DNA from: Streptomyces nigrescens
GTDB lineage: Bacteria > Actinomycetota > Actinomycetes > Streptomycetales > Streptomycetaceae
NCBI GenBank assembly: GCA_024349765.1
Contig: AP026073.1
Coordinates: 7,688,001-7,752,000, forward strand
DNA: 64,000 bases
Direction of reading: 5' to 3'
A model generated the notes under the pieces. The model ran no database searches, had not been told where the DNA came from, and saw nothing but the letters and a program-made list of their open reading frames with translations. Position numbers and translations under genes: made by a program. Numbering within the stretch: position 1 is the stretch's first letter; every line of letters begins with the position of its first letter. Shown piece by piece: positions 1-9,734 of the stretch.

Positions 1-449
1 CGGCAGGCCCGCCAGCGGCGCTCCCCCATGATGAGCTCGTAACGGCCGGGCCCGGTCTGACGGACCACCACCGGCTGGAGCAGGCCCACCTCCTTGATGG
101 AGGTGATCAGTTCGGCGAGGGCATCCTCGTCGAAGACCTCTCTCGGCTGGCGCGGGTTCGGGGTGATGGCATCGAGCGGCACCTCGGCGAAGTGCGCACC
201 CGCCACCTCCGATACCCCGTCCGCCGACGGCTCCACCGCTGCCGGCGCTTCCGTTTCACGTGAAACACCGTGCGTCGGCAGCGAGGTCACCTTGGCGGCG
301 GCCACCCCTCGCTCCGGCGCCAGGACCGGTACGGACGAGGGTGATGTCGCTCCCTGCCCCACCGCGGGCCCGGCATGGTCCGTGCTCTGCGGTGCCGCGG
401 GGATCAGCGCCCCGAGCCCACGGCCCAGGCCTCTACGTCGTTCGCTCAC
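1..449 (-). CDS. parB: Chromosome-partitioning protein ParB (N-terminal part, cut by window edge)
   Basis: Only the first ~149 residues lie in the window; the gene runs off the left edge. The product should bind parS (GTTTCACGTGAAAC), spread as a CTP-dependent clamp and, with ParA, segregate origins during sporulation. It starts at GTG 449, whose GTGA overlaps the parA stop, so the two genes are translationally coupled. The N-terminus reads [17 protein letters not shown], the conserved ParA-contacting segment. A low-complexity linker follows, and then [20 protein letters not shown] and the start of the ParB/Srx nuclease-like fold ([12 protein letters not shown]). A perfect parS site lies inside the gene and encodes VSRET. 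Family assignment is firm; the DNA-binding half is not visible. Confidence 0.96.
   Translation of the reverse strand, partial: MSERRRGLGRGLGALIPAAPQSTDHAGPAVGQGATSPSSVPVLAPERGVAAAKVTSLPTHGVSRETEAPAAVEPSADGVSEVAGAHFAEVPLDAITPNPRQPREVFDEDALAELITSIKEVGLLQPVVVRQTGPGRYELIMGERRWRAC
253..266. other. parS site (perfect), inside parB
   Basis: GTTTCACGTGAAAC, an exact 14-bp palindrome matching the known Streptomyces/Bacillus parS consensus. It is read as Val-Ser-Arg-Glu-Thr in the parB frame. It is one of the ParB loading sites around the origin. Confidence 0.93.
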
Positions 450-1678
450 TGAGTCCCCTCCGAGATGCTGTGCTGTCCTTCATAGGTGACGCTGAGGCCC
501 TGGCCCCCGGTCTGCGGGGCCCCACGCAGCGCGATCTCCCGGGCCGCTTCGAGATACGAAAGCGAACCACTGGATCCGGGATCATAGGTGAGCACTGTCT
601 GCCCATAGCTGGGTGCCTCGGAGATCCGCACGGAGCGGGGGATGCTGGTACGGAGCACCTCGTGACCGAAGTGGTTACGGACCTCGTCGGCGACCTGGGA
701 GGCCAGCCGGGTGCGTCCGTCGTACATGGTCAGCAGAATCGTCGAGACATGGAGCTGCGGGTTGAGATGACCCCGCACCAGGTCGACGTTCCGCAGCAGC
801 TGCCCCAGTCCCTCCAGTGCGTAGTACTCGCACTGAATCGGAATCAGCACCTCGGCCCCCGCGACCAGCGCATTGACCGTCAACAGGCCCAGCGAGGGCG
901 GGCAGTCGATGAAGATGTAATCCAGCGGCTGTTCATACGCCTTGATGGCCCGGTCCAGCCGGCTTTCCCGGGCCACCAGCGAGACCAGCTCGATCTCGGC
1001 GCCGGCCAGATCGATTGTGGCGGGCGCACAGAACAGCCCCTCCACATCCACGACCGGCTGTACCACATCGGAGAGCGGCTTGCTGTCCACCAGCACGTCA
1101 TAGATGGACGGCACTTCGGCGTGATGGTCGATCCCCAGCGCCGTCGACGCATTGCCCTGGGGGTCGAGGTCGATGACCAGAACCCGTGCCCCGTGCAGGG
1201 CCAGGGAGGCCGCCAGGTTCACGGTGGTCGTGGTCTTACCGACCCCGCCCTTCTGGTTGGCAACGACCATGACCCGGGTCTGTTCGGGCCGGGGAAGCCC
1301 CTCGCCCGCGCGGCCGAGTGCCTCTACCGCCAGCTGAGCTGCACGACCGATCGGGGTGTCGTCCATCGGGGGTGGCGTTTCACGTGAAACGTCGTCCCCG
1401 AACGACTCGCTACGGGGACCGGGGACCGGATCGGTCATCGGTCCCGCGATGTTGGCGTCGGACCGCAAGGATTCACTCTCCTCGACATCAGGCTCGCAAT
1501 GGTCAGAGCCTGCCATGCTTTCGGCGTCGTGAACCAGTGAGGTCCGTTCTCCTGTGGACAAATCCACGTCTGTGGATACTTCCGTTACCCGTGTGGGTCT
1601 ACGGTCGCGCGGCGCGGCAGCCGCACGACCACGGCCGATGATCCCTTGCAGCAGAGAGCGACGTTTCACGTGAAACAC
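446..1678 (-). CDS. parA: Chromosome-partitioning ATPase ParA (Soj/MinD family)
   Basis: Walker-type ATPase that moves ParB-parS complexes. The deviant Walker A motif KGGVGKTT lies near residue 145 of the longest reading, followed by the switch motif [11 protein letters not shown] and Walker [14 protein letters not shown]. The C-terminal third is typical of ParA ([32 protein letters not shown]). The start is uncertain. GTG 1678 gives 410 residues but has no ribosome site and puts more than 100 poorly structured residues before the ATPase. ATG 1438 (330 residues, weak GGGA) is an alternative. Two parS sites lie within the longest reading, one over the putative start and one encoding VSRET. It overlaps parB by four bases. 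Confidence 0.95.
   Translation of the reverse strand: MFHVKRRSLLQGIIGRGRAAAAPRDRRPTRVTEVSTDVDLSTGERTSLVHDAESMAGSDHCEPDVEESESLRSDANIAGPMTDPVPGPRSESFGDDVSRETPPPMDDTPIGRAAQLAVEALGRAGEGLPRPEQTRVMVVANQKGGVGKTTTTVNLAASLALHGARVLVIDLDPQGNASTALGIDHHAEVPSIYDVLVDSKPLSDVVQPVVDVEGLFCAPATIDLAGAEIELVSLVARESRLDRAIKAYEQPLDYIFIDCPPSLGLLTVNALVAGAEVLIPIQCEYYALEGLGQLLRNVDLVRGHLNPQLHVSTILLTMYDGRTRLASQVADEVRNHFGHEVLRTSIPRSVRISEAPSYGQTVLTYDPGSSGSLSYLEAAREIALRGAPQTGGQGLSVTYEGQHSISEGTQ
1377..1390. other. parS site (perfect), inside parA
   Basis: Exact GTTTCACGTGAAAC. In the parA frame it encodes VSRET just before the conserved [15 protein letters not shown] segment. Confidence 0.93.
1663..1676. other. parS site (perfect), at 5' end of parA
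   Basis: Exact GTTTCACGTGAAAC overlapping the most upstream possible parA start. It may lie in the parA leader if translation begins further in. ParB bound here could influence parAB transcription (inference). Confidence 0.93.
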
Positions 1679-1818
1679 GATGCCAGCGTCGCGTCCGAAT
1701 GAGCCGCGACACTCCGTCTTGTGCCGTTTTGATGGGGTTTAAGGAAATGCCGCTTCCCCTATTTCGCGGAACGGGATTCCCTCTCCCCACGCCGGTCTCC
1801 ACGGCTCCGGCTGATGCC
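1679..1818. other. rsmG-parA intergenic region (parA leader)
   Basis: 140 bp carrying the presumed parAB promoter on the minus strand. No confident -35/-10 pair was recognised. It is relatively AT-rich for this genome around 1730-1790. Confidence 0.4.
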
Positions 1819-2544
1819 TCAGCGCCGGCGCCCCCTCGTCGGACGGCTGGCCCGCGCCGCCTTCGCCCGCTTCGCCGCGAAGCGCACACCGCCGGGGCTC
1901 TCGCCCACCTCGACCCGCACCACCGTCGTCGGCGGATCCACGATGCCCTCGCCGACCTGCAGCACCGAGGTGTCGACCACACCGAGCTTGCTCAGCGCGG
2001 CCCGGGCACCCTTGAGCTCCTCCTCCGCGGCATCGCCCTTGAGCGCCAGCATCGCGCCGTACGGACGCAGCAGCGGAACGCCCCAGCCGGCCAGCCGGTC
2101 CAGCGGAGCCACCGCCCGCGCGGTCACCACATGCACCTGCGGCAGCTTGCCCATGACCTCTTCGGCCCTGCCCCGCACGACCGTCACGTGGTCGAGGCCG
2201 AGCAGCTCGACGACTTCCTGAAGGAAATTCGTCCGCCGCAGCAGCGGCTCCAGCAGCGTGATCTTCAGGTCCGGCCGCACCAGAGCCAGCGGGATGCCGG
2301 GCAGCCCGGCCCCCGAGCCCACGTCACAGACCGAGACGCCCTCGGGCACGACCTCGGAGAGCACCGCGCAGTTCAGCAGATGCCGCTCCCACAGCCGCGG
2401 CACCTCCCGCGGCCCGATCAGCCCTCGCGTCACCCCCGCGTCGGCGAGCAGTTCGCCGTACCGCACGGCCTCCGGAAAGCGCTCACCGAATACCTCCTGT
2501 GCCGCCTTCGGCGCAGGAGGGAGCTCCGCTGCTGCCTCCGTCAC
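1819..2544 (-). CDS. rsmG: 16S rRNA (guanine527-N7)-methyltransferase RsmG (GidB)
   Basis: SAM-dependent methyltransferase that modifies G527 of 16S rRNA; loss in actinomycetes gives low-level streptomycin resistance (family knowledge). About 241 residues. The SAM-binding motif [16 protein letters not shown] lies near residue 75, and the GidB signature [12 protein letters not shown] follows. GTG 2544 was chosen because AGGAAGGG stands seven bases upstream; reading further upstream adds 22 residues without support. The C-terminus is a basic tail rich in Arg and Ala. It lies 140 bp upstream of parA on the same strand, and a hairpin separates it from jag. Confidence 0.93.
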   Translation of the reverse strand: MTEAAAELPPAPKAAQEVFGERFPEAVRYGELLADAGVTRGLIGPREVPRLWERHLLNCAVLSEVVPEGVSVCDVGSGAGLPGIPLALVRPDLKITLLEPLLRRTNFLQEVVELLGLDHVTVVRGRAEEVMGKLPQVHVVTARAVAPLDRLAGWGVPLLRPYGAMLALKGDAAEEELKGARAALSKLGVVDTSVLQVGEGIVDPPTTVVRVEVGESPGGVRFAAKRAKAARASRPTRGRRR

Positions 2545-2625
2545 GGGAACCGCCCTTCCTCTGGACTGCTTTTCCTGCCGGGAACCCGGGTCACGCACCC
2601 GGAATAACACAGAACGCTGACAACT

Positions 2626-2657
2626 TTTGGCCCCGCCTGCGAGCAGACGGGGCCAAA
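2626..2657. terminator. Hairpin between jag and rsmG
   Basis: Perfect 10-bp stem (TTTGGCCCCG with CGGGGCCAAA) around a 12-base loop. No T-run follows on the minus strand, so it is an I-shaped actinomycete-style terminator or a processing hairpin. It separates the jag-yidC transcript from rsmG-parAB. Confidence 0.65.
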
Positions 2658-2681
2658 GAAAAAAACGGAAGCGCTGAGCGG

Positions 2682-3188
2682 TCAGGCCGGGAGGACAACC
2701 ACTCGGCGCTGCGGCTCCTCACCCTCGGACTCGCTCCGCAGGCCGGCCGCCGCCACCGCGTCGTGCACGACCTTGCGCTCGAACGGCGTCATCGGGTCCA
2801 GCTTCACCGGCTCACCGGTACCGCGGGCTTCCTCGGCCGCCTTCGCACCGATCGCCGTGAGCTGCTCGCGCTTGCGCGCCCGGAAGCCGGCGATGTCCAG
2901 CATCAGACGGCTGCGGTCGCCGGTCTCCCGGTGCACGGCCAGCCGGGTCAGTTCCTGCAGCGCCTCCAGCACCTCACCGTCGCGGCCCACCAGCTTCTGC
3001 AGGTCGCGGCTGGTCGAGTCGCTGATGATCGACACCGCGGCGCGGTCGGCCTCGACGTCCATGTCGATGTCACCGTCGAGGTCGGCGATGTCCAGCAGAC
3101 CCTCGAGGTAGTCGGCCGCGATCTCGCCTTCCTGCTCCAGGCGGGTCAGGGTGTCGGTGCCCTCGGTGGCAGGGGTCGTGTCCGTCAC
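2682..3188 (-). CDS. jag: Jag/KhpB-type RNA-binding protein (KH + R3H domains)
   Basis: 168 residues. After a short acidic N-terminus comes a KH-like domain containing [20 protein letters not shown] (the GxxG-type loop). An R3H domain follows with [18 protein letters not shown], whose arginine/histidine pattern is typical of nucleic-acid binding. The family binds RNA and partners KhpA. It is linked to cell-wall elongation and is nearly always encoded beside yidC. GTG 3188 is preceded by AAGGAGTCC. The gene follows yidC with a 14-bp gap. Confidence 0.92.
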   Translation of the reverse strand: MTDTTPATEGTDTLTRLEQEGEIAADYLEGLLDIADLDGDIDMDVEADRAAVSIISDSTSRDLQKLVGRDGEVLEALQELTRLAVHRETGDRSRLMLDIAGFRARKREQLTAIGAKAAEEARGTGEPVKLDPMTPFERKVVHDAVAAAGLRSESEGEEPQRRVVVLPA

Positions 3189-3202
3189 GAAAGGACTCCT
3201 TC

Positions 3203-4363
3203 TTACTTCTTCGACGGGTGCTTGGGGCGCTGCTGGCCCTTGCGCTGGCCGGACTTCGCGGAGCGGGACCCGGATGAGCCGCTCTGCGCGGTGCCGTCCT
3301 GCGCGGACTTCTTCTCCAGCGACTGCTTCTTCGCTCCACCCTGGCCGGAGCCCGCCGAGCCGTCCGTCGTGCCCGCCGAGCCGGCCCGCGTACGGTTCTG
3401 CGTCCGGGCCTGGGCACCGCCGGCCGGCGTAGCGCCGGTCTGCCGCTTGGCCTTCGTCTGGCGCTTGGGCTGCTGGCGGTTCTGGCGCGCTTCCTCGACG
3501 GCCTTCTTCGCCGCGACCTCGGCCGGGCTCTCGACCAGCTTGCCCTGGGCCCGCAGCCGCTCCTGGCGCTCGGCGAACGCCTTGCTGCCCGGGGTCGGGT
3601 TACGACGGATGACGAACATCTGCTGGCCCATGGTCCACACGTTGGTGGTCAGCCAGTAGACGAGGACACCGACGGGGAAGTTGATACCGAAGACGGCGAA
3701 CATGATCGGGAAGACGTACATCAGCATCTTCTGCTGCTGCATGAACGGCGTCTTCACCGTGAGGTCGACGTTCTTGGTCATCAGCTGGCGCTGCGTGTAG
3801 AACTGCGACGCCGACATCAGAACGATCATGATGACCGTGACCACGCGGACGTTGGTGACCGAGGCACCGAGGCTCTCGATCTTCGCCGCGCTGTCCATGA
3901 ACTTCGCGGCCAGCGGGGCGCCGAAGATGTGCGCCTTCTGCGCGCTCTGCAGCAGCGTCTGGTCGATGAAACCGACCGTCTTGCCGTTCGCGATGTGGCT
4001 GAGGACCTGGTACAGCGAGATGAAGAACGGCGACTGGGCCAGAATCGGGAGACAGCTCGAGAGCGGGTTGGTGCCCGTCTCCTTGTAGAGCTTCATCATC
4101 TCTTCGGACTGGCGCTGCTTGTCGCTCTTGTAGCGCTCCTGGATCGCCTTCATCTTCGGCTGGAGCGCCTGCATGTTCCGCGTCGACTTGATCTGCTTCA
4201 CGAAGAGCGGGATCAGGCAGATACGGATCAGCACCACCAGCGAGACGATGGACAGACCCCACGCCGCACCACTGTTCGGATCAAAGACCAGGCTGTAGAA
4301 CGAGTGGAACTGGACGATGATCCAGGAAACGGCGTAATAGAGAGGATTCAGGATCGTGTCCAC
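3203..4363 (-). CDS. yidC: Membrane protein insertase YidC (Oxa1 family)
   Basis: 386-residue insertase that places proteins in the plasma membrane with or without SecYEG. The first membrane segment is near the N-terminus ([20 protein letters not shown]). The conserved 60KD_IMP core follows, with [20 protein letters not shown], the cytoplasmic helical hairpin ([20 protein letters not shown]) and later membrane helices near residues 180-260. The C-terminal ~110 residues are a basic Lys/Arg/Gln-rich tail of the sort that contacts ribosomes. GTG 4363 has AAGGAG upstream. It starts three bases after the yidD stop, so it is in the same operon. Confidence 0.96.
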   Translation of the reverse strand: MDTILNPLYYAVSWIIVQFHSFYSLVFDPNSGAAWGLSIVSLVVLIRICLIPLFVKQIKSTRNMQALQPKMKAIQERYKSDKQRQSEEMMKLYKETGTNPLSSCLPILAQSPFFISLYQVLSHIANGKTVGFIDQTLLQSAQKAHIFGAPLAAKFMDSAAKIESLGASVTNVRVVTVIMIVLMSASQFYTQRQLMTKNVDLTVKTPFMQQQKMLMYVFPIMFAVFGINFPVGVLVYWLTTNVWTMGQQMFVIRRNPTPGSKAFAERQERLRAQGKLVESPAEVAAKKAVEEARQNRQQPKRQTKAKRQTGATPAGGAQARTQNRTRAGSAGTTDGSAGSGQGGAKKQSLEKKSAQDGTAQSGSSGSRSAKSGQRKGQQRPKHPSKK

Positions 4364-4366
4364 GAA

Positions 4367-4684
4367 TCAGGCTCCTTGGGCGTTGGGCTGAGTCTCGGGC
4401 TGGGCGGCGGGTTCATGGACGGCAGTCCCGCCCAGACGGCTCCTCAGCCGCTGGTGCCAGACCGGACGCTTCCGGGGAGGGACGTGGTCGACGCCACCGA
4501 GCGACCACGGATTGCAGCGCAGGATGCGCCAAGCTGTCAGCGCAGTCCCTTTCACCGCGCCGTGCCGGTCGATGGCCGTATAGCCATAGTGCGAGCACGA
4601 CGGGTAGTACTTGCAGACCGGCCCCAGCAGGGGGCTGATGGTCCACTGGTAGATCTTGATCAAAAGCAGCAGCGGGTACTTCAC
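4367..4684 (-). CDS. yidD: Membrane protein insertion efficiency factor YidD
   Basis: 105 residues, small membrane-associated protein that assists YidC-dependent insertion. Family hallmarks are [28 protein letters not shown] and [17 protein letters not shown]. The start GTG 4684 overlaps the rnpA stop codon and has GGGAGGGAG upstream. A longer reading from 4735 would extend deep into rnpA and lacks family similarity. The C-terminal ~20 residues are variable. Confidence 0.93.
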   Translation of the reverse strand: MKYPLLLLIKIYQWTISPLLGPVCKYYPSCSHYGYTAIDRHGAVKGTALTAWRILRCNPWSLGGVDHVPPRKRPVWHQRLRSRLGGTAVHEPAAQPETQPNAQGA

Positions 4685-5139
4685 TGTGCGCTCCCTCCCG
4701 GGCCCCGGCCGGGGTTCCGGGGGTCCGCGGCACAACCACTGCTGGTCGCGGCCCCCGCGGGGTTGGAGCCTCTCGGCGACCCTCCCAGCAGCCGCTCCAG
4801 GGCGGCGTCCAGGTCGCGGGCCAGCTCGTCGTGGTCCGCGGTGCCCGCGCCGGGCAGGGCCCGTACGACAACCAGGCTACCGGCGGGGAGCCGGTCCAGC
4901 CGGTCGCGCAGGAGATGGCGAAGGCGCCGCTTGACCTTGTTGCGGACGACCGCGATGCCAACGGCCTTGCTCACGACGAAACCCGCACGCGCCGGGGGAA
5001 CACATTCCCCCGCTGCGTGCGGGTCCGTTGAACCGCTACGACAATGCACGACAAGGAGCGGGCGCCCGGCCCTGCGTCCCCGGCGTACCGCGGTCGCGAA
5101 GTCCTCGCGCCGCCTCAGCCGATTTTCGGTAGGCAGCAC
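4681..5139 (-). CDS. rnpA: Ribonuclease P protein component
   Basis: Protein subunit that helps the RNase P RNA mature tRNA 5' ends. The N-terminus [20 protein letters not shown] and the RNR signature ([17 protein letters not shown]) are diagnostic. At 152 residues it is longer than the usual ~120; the extra Gly/Pro/Ser-rich C-terminus overlaps yidD by four bases. GTG start at 5139. It lies downstream of rpmH, the standard bacterial arrangement. Confidence 0.95.
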   Translation of the reverse strand: MLPTENRLRRREDFATAVRRGRRAGRPLLVVHCRSGSTDPHAAGECVPPARAGFVVSKAVGIAVVRNKVKRRLRHLLRDRLDRLPAGSLVVVRALPGAGTADHDELARDLDAALERLLGGSPRGSNPAGAATSSGCAADPRNPGRGPGGSAQ

Positions 5140-5162
5140 GTCATGGACCTAGGTCGGGCTGC

Positions 5163-5300
5163 TCAGGCCGACAGGCGGGCGCGACCCTTGCTGCGGCGCG
5201 ACGCGAGAATCGCGCGGCCGGCACGCGTCCGCATGCGCAGACGGAAGCCGTGGGTCTTCGCGCGGCGGCGGTTGTTCGGCTGGAAGGTGCGCTTGCTCAC
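5163..5300 (-). CDS. rpmH: 50S ribosomal protein L34
   Basis: 45 residues: starts [20 protein letters not shown] and continues with [20 protein letters not shown]. This is the whole conserved L34 sequence, found by translating the minus strand. GTG 5300 has GGAG about eight bases upstream. It is the first gene of the rpmH-rnpA-yidD-yidC-jag operon and is divergent from dnaA. Confidence 0.97.
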   Translation of the reverse strand: MSKRTFQPNNRRRAKTHGFRLRMRTRAGRAILASRRSKGRARLSA

Positions 5301-5562
5301 TCGGGGGCTCCAGGAATGCTTGTTGTCTCAAGGAGAGACAGATGTGGGGCGTCGTTGGCTGTCACCGTGCGCCCACGAGTAGCTCGCAACGCCTAAGTGC
5401 ACCGCTACACGATCACCAGAGCGCGATCTTTGCCCATCGGAGGCAGGCGGCAGCAGCCATCGACAACTCGACCTGGTCACGGTACGCGCGGCTACGCCAT
5501 CCGGTCAAACCGGCTCCATGTGAGCCCGCACGGCACGTCGTCAGGACACACTATGCACAGCC

Positions 5563-5571
5563 TGTGGACAA
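5563..5571 (-). promoter_or_regulatory. DnaA box in dnaA promoter (TTGTCCACA)
   Basis: Exact strong Streptomyces DnaA box on the minus strand, four bases upstream of the proposed dnaA -35. The position fits autoregulation of dnaA by its product, which is established for Streptomyces dnaA. Confidence 0.8.
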
Positions 5572-5575
5572 CGAC

Positions 5576-5605
5576 TTGAATCCCCAGGCCCGCCCTGACT
5601 ACCGT
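5576..5605 (+). promoter_or_regulatory. Candidate dnaA promoter (TTGAAT-18-TACCGT)
   Basis: TTGAAT at 5576-5581 and TACCGT at 5600-5605 with an 18-base spacer, a housekeeping-sigma-like pair. Transcription would begin near 5612, giving a leader of about 65 bases before the GTG start. Confidence 0.5.
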
Positions 5606-5676
5606 GGCTGAACTCCGATTCCTTCCCGCCCGTCCTGAGAATCACACATTCGTGGGACTGTGAGAGAGCGTGCCCT

Positions 5677-7557
5677 GTGGCTGATGTACCTGCCGATCTT
5701 GCCGCAGTGTGGCCGCGCGTGCTCGATCATCTTCTTCGTGCGGAGGCCGACGGCCTCAAGCCGAAGGACCAGGACTGGCTCAAGCGCACCCAGCCGCTGG
5801 CGCTGGTGGCCGACACCGCGCTGCTCGCCGTGCCCAACGAATTCGCCAAGGGCGTGCTCGAAGGCCGGCTGGCGCCGCTGATCGGGGAGGCCCTCAGCCA
5901 TGAGTGCGGCCGCCCGATCCGGATCGCGATCACCGTCGACGACTCCTCCGAGGAGCCGCCGGCGCCGTCCGCGCCCGTGCAGCACCAGTCGCCCCAGCAG
6001 CAGCCGCACCACCAGCAGCACCCGGCGCCGCAGCAGCACGAGACGTACGACTACGAGCCCCGGCACGACAGCCGGCAGGGCTACGGGCACCAGGGCGACG
6101 ACCTGCCCGGCGTCCGTCCCGCCTACCCGGACTACCAGCAGCCGCGGCACGAACCCGGCGCCTGGCCGCAGCACGTGGCCCCCGGCGGCCCCGGCCCGCG
6201 CGACGACTACGGCTGGCAGCAGCACCTGGGCGGCTTCCCCGAGCGCGAGACGTCCGCGGAGCAGTGGCGCGAGCCGTACCCGTCGGCGCCCCACGTACCG
6301 CAGCACCAGCAGGCGCAGCCCGACTACCGCGGCCAGGACCGCGGCGTCCCGCAGCACTCCGACGGTGCGCGCTCCCCGTACGACGCGCAGCGCCGCGACC
6401 TCCCCGAGCACCAGCCCGGTGGCCACAACGGCCGCTCCGGCCCCGGTGCCGCGCTGCCGGCGCCCAGCGGCGCCCCGGGTCCGCTCGCCGCGCAGCCCGC
6501 GCCGGCCACCGGCCCGGGTGAGCCCACCGCCCGGCTGAACCCGAAGTACCTCTTCGACACCTTCGTCATCGGTGCCTCCAACCGCTTCGCGCACGCCGCC
6601 GCGGTCGCCGTCGCCGAGGCCCCGGCCAAGGCGTACAACCCGCTGTTCATCTACGGGGAGTCGGGTCTGGGCAAGACCCACCTGCTGCACGCGATCGGGC
6701 ACTACGCGCGCAGCCTCTACCCCGGCACCCGCGTGCGGTACGTGAGCTCGGAGGAGTTCACCAACGAGTTCATCAACTCCATCCGCGACGGCAAGGCGGA
6801 CGCGTTCCGCAAGCGCTACCGCGACATGGACATCCTGCTGGTCGACGACATCCAGTTCCTGGCGAGCAAGGAGTCGACGCAGGAGGAGTTCTTCCACACC
6901 TTCAACACGCTGCACAACGCCAACAAGCAGATCGTGCTCTCCAGTGACCGGCCGCCCAAGCAGCTGGTCACCCTGGAGGACCGGCTGCGCAACCGCTTCG
7001 AGTGGGGCCTGATCACCGACGTCCAGCCGCCCGAGCTGGAGACCCGGATCGCGATCCTCCGCAAGAAGGCGGTGCAGGAGCAGCTGAACGCCCCGCCGGA
7101 GGTGCTGGAGTTCATCGCGTCCCGGATCTCGCGCAACATCCGCGAGCTGGAGGGCGCCCTGATCCGGGTCACCGCGTTCGCCTCGCTCAACCGGCAGCCG
7201 GTGGACCTGGGGCTCACCGAGATCGTGCTGAAGGACCTGATCCCCGGCGGCGAGGACGCCGCTCCGGAGATCACCGCCACCGCGATCATGGCCTCGACCG
7301 CCGACTACTTCGGCCTGACCATCGACGACCTCTGCGGCTCGTCCCGCAGCCGGGTCCTGGTCACCGCCCGGCAGATCGCCATGTACCTGTGCCGCGAGCT
7401 GACGGACCTGTCGCTGCCGAAGATCGGCGCGCAGTTCGGCGGCCGGGACCACACGACCGTGATGCACGCCGACCGCAAGATCCGCGCGCTGATGGCCGAG
7501 CGGCGGTCGATCTACAACCAGGTCACCGAGCTGACCAACCGCATCAAGAACGGCTGA
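5677..7557 (+). CDS. dnaA: Chromosomal replication initiator DnaA
   Basis: 626 residues. Domain I (residues ~1-85, [20 protein letters not shown]) is followed by a very long domain II rich in Gln, His, Pro and Gly (~90-280), an actinomycete trait. Domain III holds the AAA+ ATPase with Walker [12 protein letters not shown] and Walker [15 protein letters not shown]. Domain IV ends with the DnaA signature [15 protein letters not shown] that contacts DnaA boxes. GTG 5677 gives the conserved start. It binds the boxes in the adjacent downstream oriC and probably its own promoter box. A strong terminator hairpin follows the stop. Confidence 0.98.
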   Translation: MADVPADLAAVWPRVLDHLLRAEADGLKPKDQDWLKRTQPLALVADTALLAVPNEFAKGVLEGRLAPLIGEALSHECGRPIRIAITVDDSSEEPPAPSAPVQHQSPQQQPHHQQHPAPQQHETYDYEPRHDSRQGYGHQGDDLPGVRPAYPDYQQPRHEPGAWPQHVAPGGPGPRDDYGWQQHLGGFPERETSAEQWREPYPSAPHVPQHQQAQPDYRGQDRGVPQHSDGARSPYDAQRRDLPEHQPGGHNGRSGPGAALPAPSGAPGPLAAQPAPATGPGEPTARLNPKYLFDTFVIGASNRFAHAAAVAVAEAPAKAYNPLFIYGESGLGKTHLLHAIGHYARSLYPGTRVRYVSSEEFTNEFINSIRDGKADAFRKRYRDMDILLVDDIQFLASKESTQEEFFHTFNTLHNANKQIVLSSDRPPKQLVTLEDRLRNRFEWGLITDVQPPELETRIAILRKKAVQEQLNAPPEVLEFIASRISRNIRELEGALIRVTAFASLNRQPVDLGLTEIVLKDLIPGGEDAAPEITATAIMASTADYFGLTIDDLCGSSRSRVLVTARQIAMYLCRELTDLSLPKIGAQFGGRDHTTVMHADRKIRALMAERRSIYNQVTELTNRIKNG

Positions 7558-7596
7558 GAGCGCGGCCGACGCGCCGCCTCGGACCGACCGCGCCCA

Positions 7597-7625
7597 GGGC
7601 GCCCGGGACCCGCTCCCGGGCGCCC
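7597..7625 (+). terminator. dnaA terminator hairpin
   Basis: Perfect 12-bp GC stem (GGGCGCCCGGGA / TCCCGGGCGCCC) with a five-base loop, 39 bp after the dnaA stop. It would keep dnaA transcription out of oriC. Confidence 0.75.
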
Positions 7626-8454
7626 TTCGCCGTTCCGGGGCCGCCCGGCGCGGTGTACGACGCACCGCGCCGCCGTCCCCGTGCTGTGGAGCGCCGCCGG
7701 CCGTGTTCGATTCCGCGCCTGGTCACGGCCTCTCTCCACAGATTGGGCAAGAATCTTCCGTCCACACCCTGGGGAGAGGAAAGTTATCCCTGTGGGATCC
7801 ACAGCCGGGCCCTCGGAGGAGAGATCGGAGGAGGTCAGCCGGGTGTGGATTTGTGGCCAAGCGCTCTCCACAGGCTGTGGACAAAAATTTCGTCCACAGG
7901 ACGGTGGATCTCTTGTCCACCGCCCGCCCACAGGTGAGCCGCCGTTGTCCCCAGCAATCCCCAGCTTCTCCACACCCCTGTCCACTGTTCGGCAACGCAA
8001 CACCCCCTCTCACCGGGCTGAGTGAAAGCGGTCACACCAAGGTGATGGGTTGGGCTGTGGGGAACGTGGGTAAAGCTGGGGATGGCACTGGGGAGAACTG
8101 CCCGTCTCCTGTGCATCGGGTGTGCAGAACTTTCCGCGGTCCACAGCACGGGCCACTTATCCACCGCCCCCGCCCACAGCCACGGTGGACAAAAAACTGA
8201 TGCTGACCTGCGCGGACGCAGTTGTCCACGGTTTCCACAGGGCCTACTACTACGACCACGGATATCTACCGGGGAACTCGTTCGGAAACGGGGCCTGTGC
8301 ACAACTCGGCGGCCCGGCGTCCGACGTCGCCCGAGTCGACTTGACCCCGAGCCGCACCGACTGTCGGTGGCGTGCGTCAGACTGGTCTCCGGCAACTGAG
8401 CCGACGACGAAGGCCAGCAGGGCGTAAGCCAGCAACAGCAGGAGGCGGTTTCCG
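7626..8454. other. oriC: Chromosomal replication origin oriC
   Basis: Non-coding dnaA-dnaN interval crowded with DnaA-box-like nonamers in both orientations. An exact TTGTCCACA class box is at 7876-7884 (minus). Variants with one or two changes include 7732-7740, 7758-7766, 7795-7803, 7864-7872, 7890-7898, 7913-7921, 7966-7974, 8137-8145, 8184-8192 (minus), 8222-8230 and 8231-8239. The boxes fall into a left group (7.73-7.99 kb) and a right group (8.13-8.24 kb), separated by a box-poor stretch near 8.0-8.13 kb that includes TGTGGGGAA at 8056. Position and two-cluster layout match the known Streptomyces oriC. Confidence 0.95.
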
Positions 8455-9585
8455 GTGAAGATCCGGGTGGAGCGCGATGTACTCGCGGAGGCAGTGGCCT
8501 GGGCGGCCAAGAGCCTCCCGGCCCGTCCGCCGGTGCCCGTCCTCGCGGGCCTGCTGCTGAAGGCCGAGGACGGCGCACTGAGCCTCTCCGGCTTCGACTA
8601 CGAGGTCTCGGCGCGGGTCTCGGTGGAGGCCGAGGTCGAGGAGGAGGGCACGGTCCTCGTCTCCGGCCGGCTGCTCGCCGACATCTGCCGCGCCCTCCCC
8701 AACCGCCCGGTGGAGATTTCCACCGACGGTGTACGGGTGACCGTGGTCTGCGGCTCCTCGCGGTTCACCCTCCACACCCTTCCTGTGGAGGAGTACCCGT
8801 CCCTGCCGGCGATGCCCACCGCGACCGGCACGGTCCCCGGCGAGGTCTTCGCCGCGGCCGCCGCCCAGGTCGCCATCGCGGCCGGCCGTGACGACACCCT
8901 CCCGGTGCTCACCGGCGTCCGCATCGAGATCGAGGGCGACACCGTCACCCTGGCCTCCACCGACCGCTACCGCTTCGCGGTCCGCGAGTTCCTGTGGAAG
9001 CCGGAGAGCCCGGACGCCTCCGCGGTCGCGCTGGTCCCGGCCAAGACCCTGCTGGACACCGCCAAGTCCCTGAGCAGCGGCGACACGGTCACGCTCGCGC
9101 TGTCCGGCTCCGGCCAGGGCGAGGGCCTGATCGGCTTCGAGGGCGCCGGGCGGCGGACGACGACCCGTCTGCTGGAAGGCGACCTCCCCAAGTACCGCAC
9201 GCTCTTCCCGACCGAGTTCAATTCGGTCGCGGTGATCGAGACCGCTCCGTTCGTCGAGGCCGTCAAGCGTGTGGCGCTGGTCGCCGAGCGCAACACCCCG
9301 GTCCGGCTGAGCTTCGAGCAGGGCGTGCTGATCCTTGAGGCCGGCTCCAGCGACGATGCACAGGCTGTGGAGAGGGTCGACGCCGATCTGGACGGCGACG
9401 ACATCTCGATCGCGTTCAACCCGGGCTTCCTGCTGGAGGGCCTGTCGGCGATCGACTCCCCCGTGGCGCAGCTGTCGTTCACGACGTCCACCAAGCCGGC
9501 GCTGCTGAGCGGCCGCCCCGCCAAGGACGCCGAGGCGGACGAGGCCTACAAGTACCTGATCATGCCCGTGCGGCTGTCGGGCTGA
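8455..9585 (+). CDS. dnaN: DNA polymerase III beta subunit (sliding clamp)
   Basis: 376 residues, the usual length. The ring clamp tethers the replicative polymerase. It starts MKIRVERDVLAEAVAWAAKS, contains PVLAGLLLKAEDGALSLSGF and TDRYRFAVREFLW, and ends with the conserved YLIMPVRLSG, all typical of DnaN. GTG 8455 has AGGAGG upstream. It is the first gene to the right of oriC and is followed by a hairpin. Confidence 0.98.
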   Translation: MKIRVERDVLAEAVAWAAKSLPARPPVPVLAGLLLKAEDGALSLSGFDYEVSARVSVEAEVEEEGTVLVSGRLLADICRALPNRPVEISTDGVRVTVVCGSSRFTLHTLPVEEYPSLPAMPTATGTVPGEVFAAAAAQVAIAAGRDDTLPVLTGVRIEIEGDTVTLASTDRYRFAVREFLWKPESPDASAVALVPAKTLLDTAKSLSSGDTVTLALSGSGQGEGLIGFEGAGRRTTTRLLEGDLPKYRTLFPTEFNSVAVIETAPFVEAVKRVALVAERNTPVRLSFEQGVLILEAGSSDDAQAVERVDADLDGDDISIAFNPGFLLEGLSAIDSPVAQLSFTTSTKPALLSGRPAKDAEADEAYKYLIMPVRLSG

Positions 9586-9608
9586 CGGCCGGGAGCGCGC
9601 TCGCGGCG

Positions 9609-9638
9609 GGGCCCTTGCGGCGACCGGCTGAAGGGCCC
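9609..9638 (+). terminator. dnaN terminator hairpin
   Basis: Eight-bp stem GGGCCCTT / AAGGGCCC with a 14-base loop, starting 23 bp after the dnaN stop. It lacks a T-tract, as usual here. Confidence 0.55.
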
Positions 9639-9734
9639 TGATGAGCGGCTGAGCCCACAGGTGTGCGCGGACCTGCGGGCGTAGGCTCGGACTCGGGTAC
9701 GAACAGCAACGACTACGTGCAAAGAGGGTCTCTG

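Larger units (their letters stand above)
5301..5676. promoter_or_regulatory. rpmH-dnaA divergent intergenic region
   Basis: 376 bp holding the promoters of rpmH (minus) and dnaA (plus). The dnaA side carries a perfect DnaA box and a plausible -35/-10 pair, listed separately. The middle, about 5400-5540, shows nothing further that I recognise. Confidence 0.8.

Noticed and set aside
4684-4735. Longer yidD start at 4735
   Set aside because: Would overlap rnpA by over 50 bases and add a Pro/Arg stretch unlike YidD; GTG 4684 has a strong site.
5599-7665. 688-codon minus-strand frame across dnaA and its promoter
   Set aside because: Covers dnaA in antisense and would read through the dnaA promoter and DnaA box. 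No ribosome site or family feature.
7780-7803. Palindrome-like TTATCCCTGTGGGATCCACA resembling a homing-endonuclease target
   Set aside because: Better explained as overlapping DnaA-box variants in oriC; no endonuclease gene nearby.
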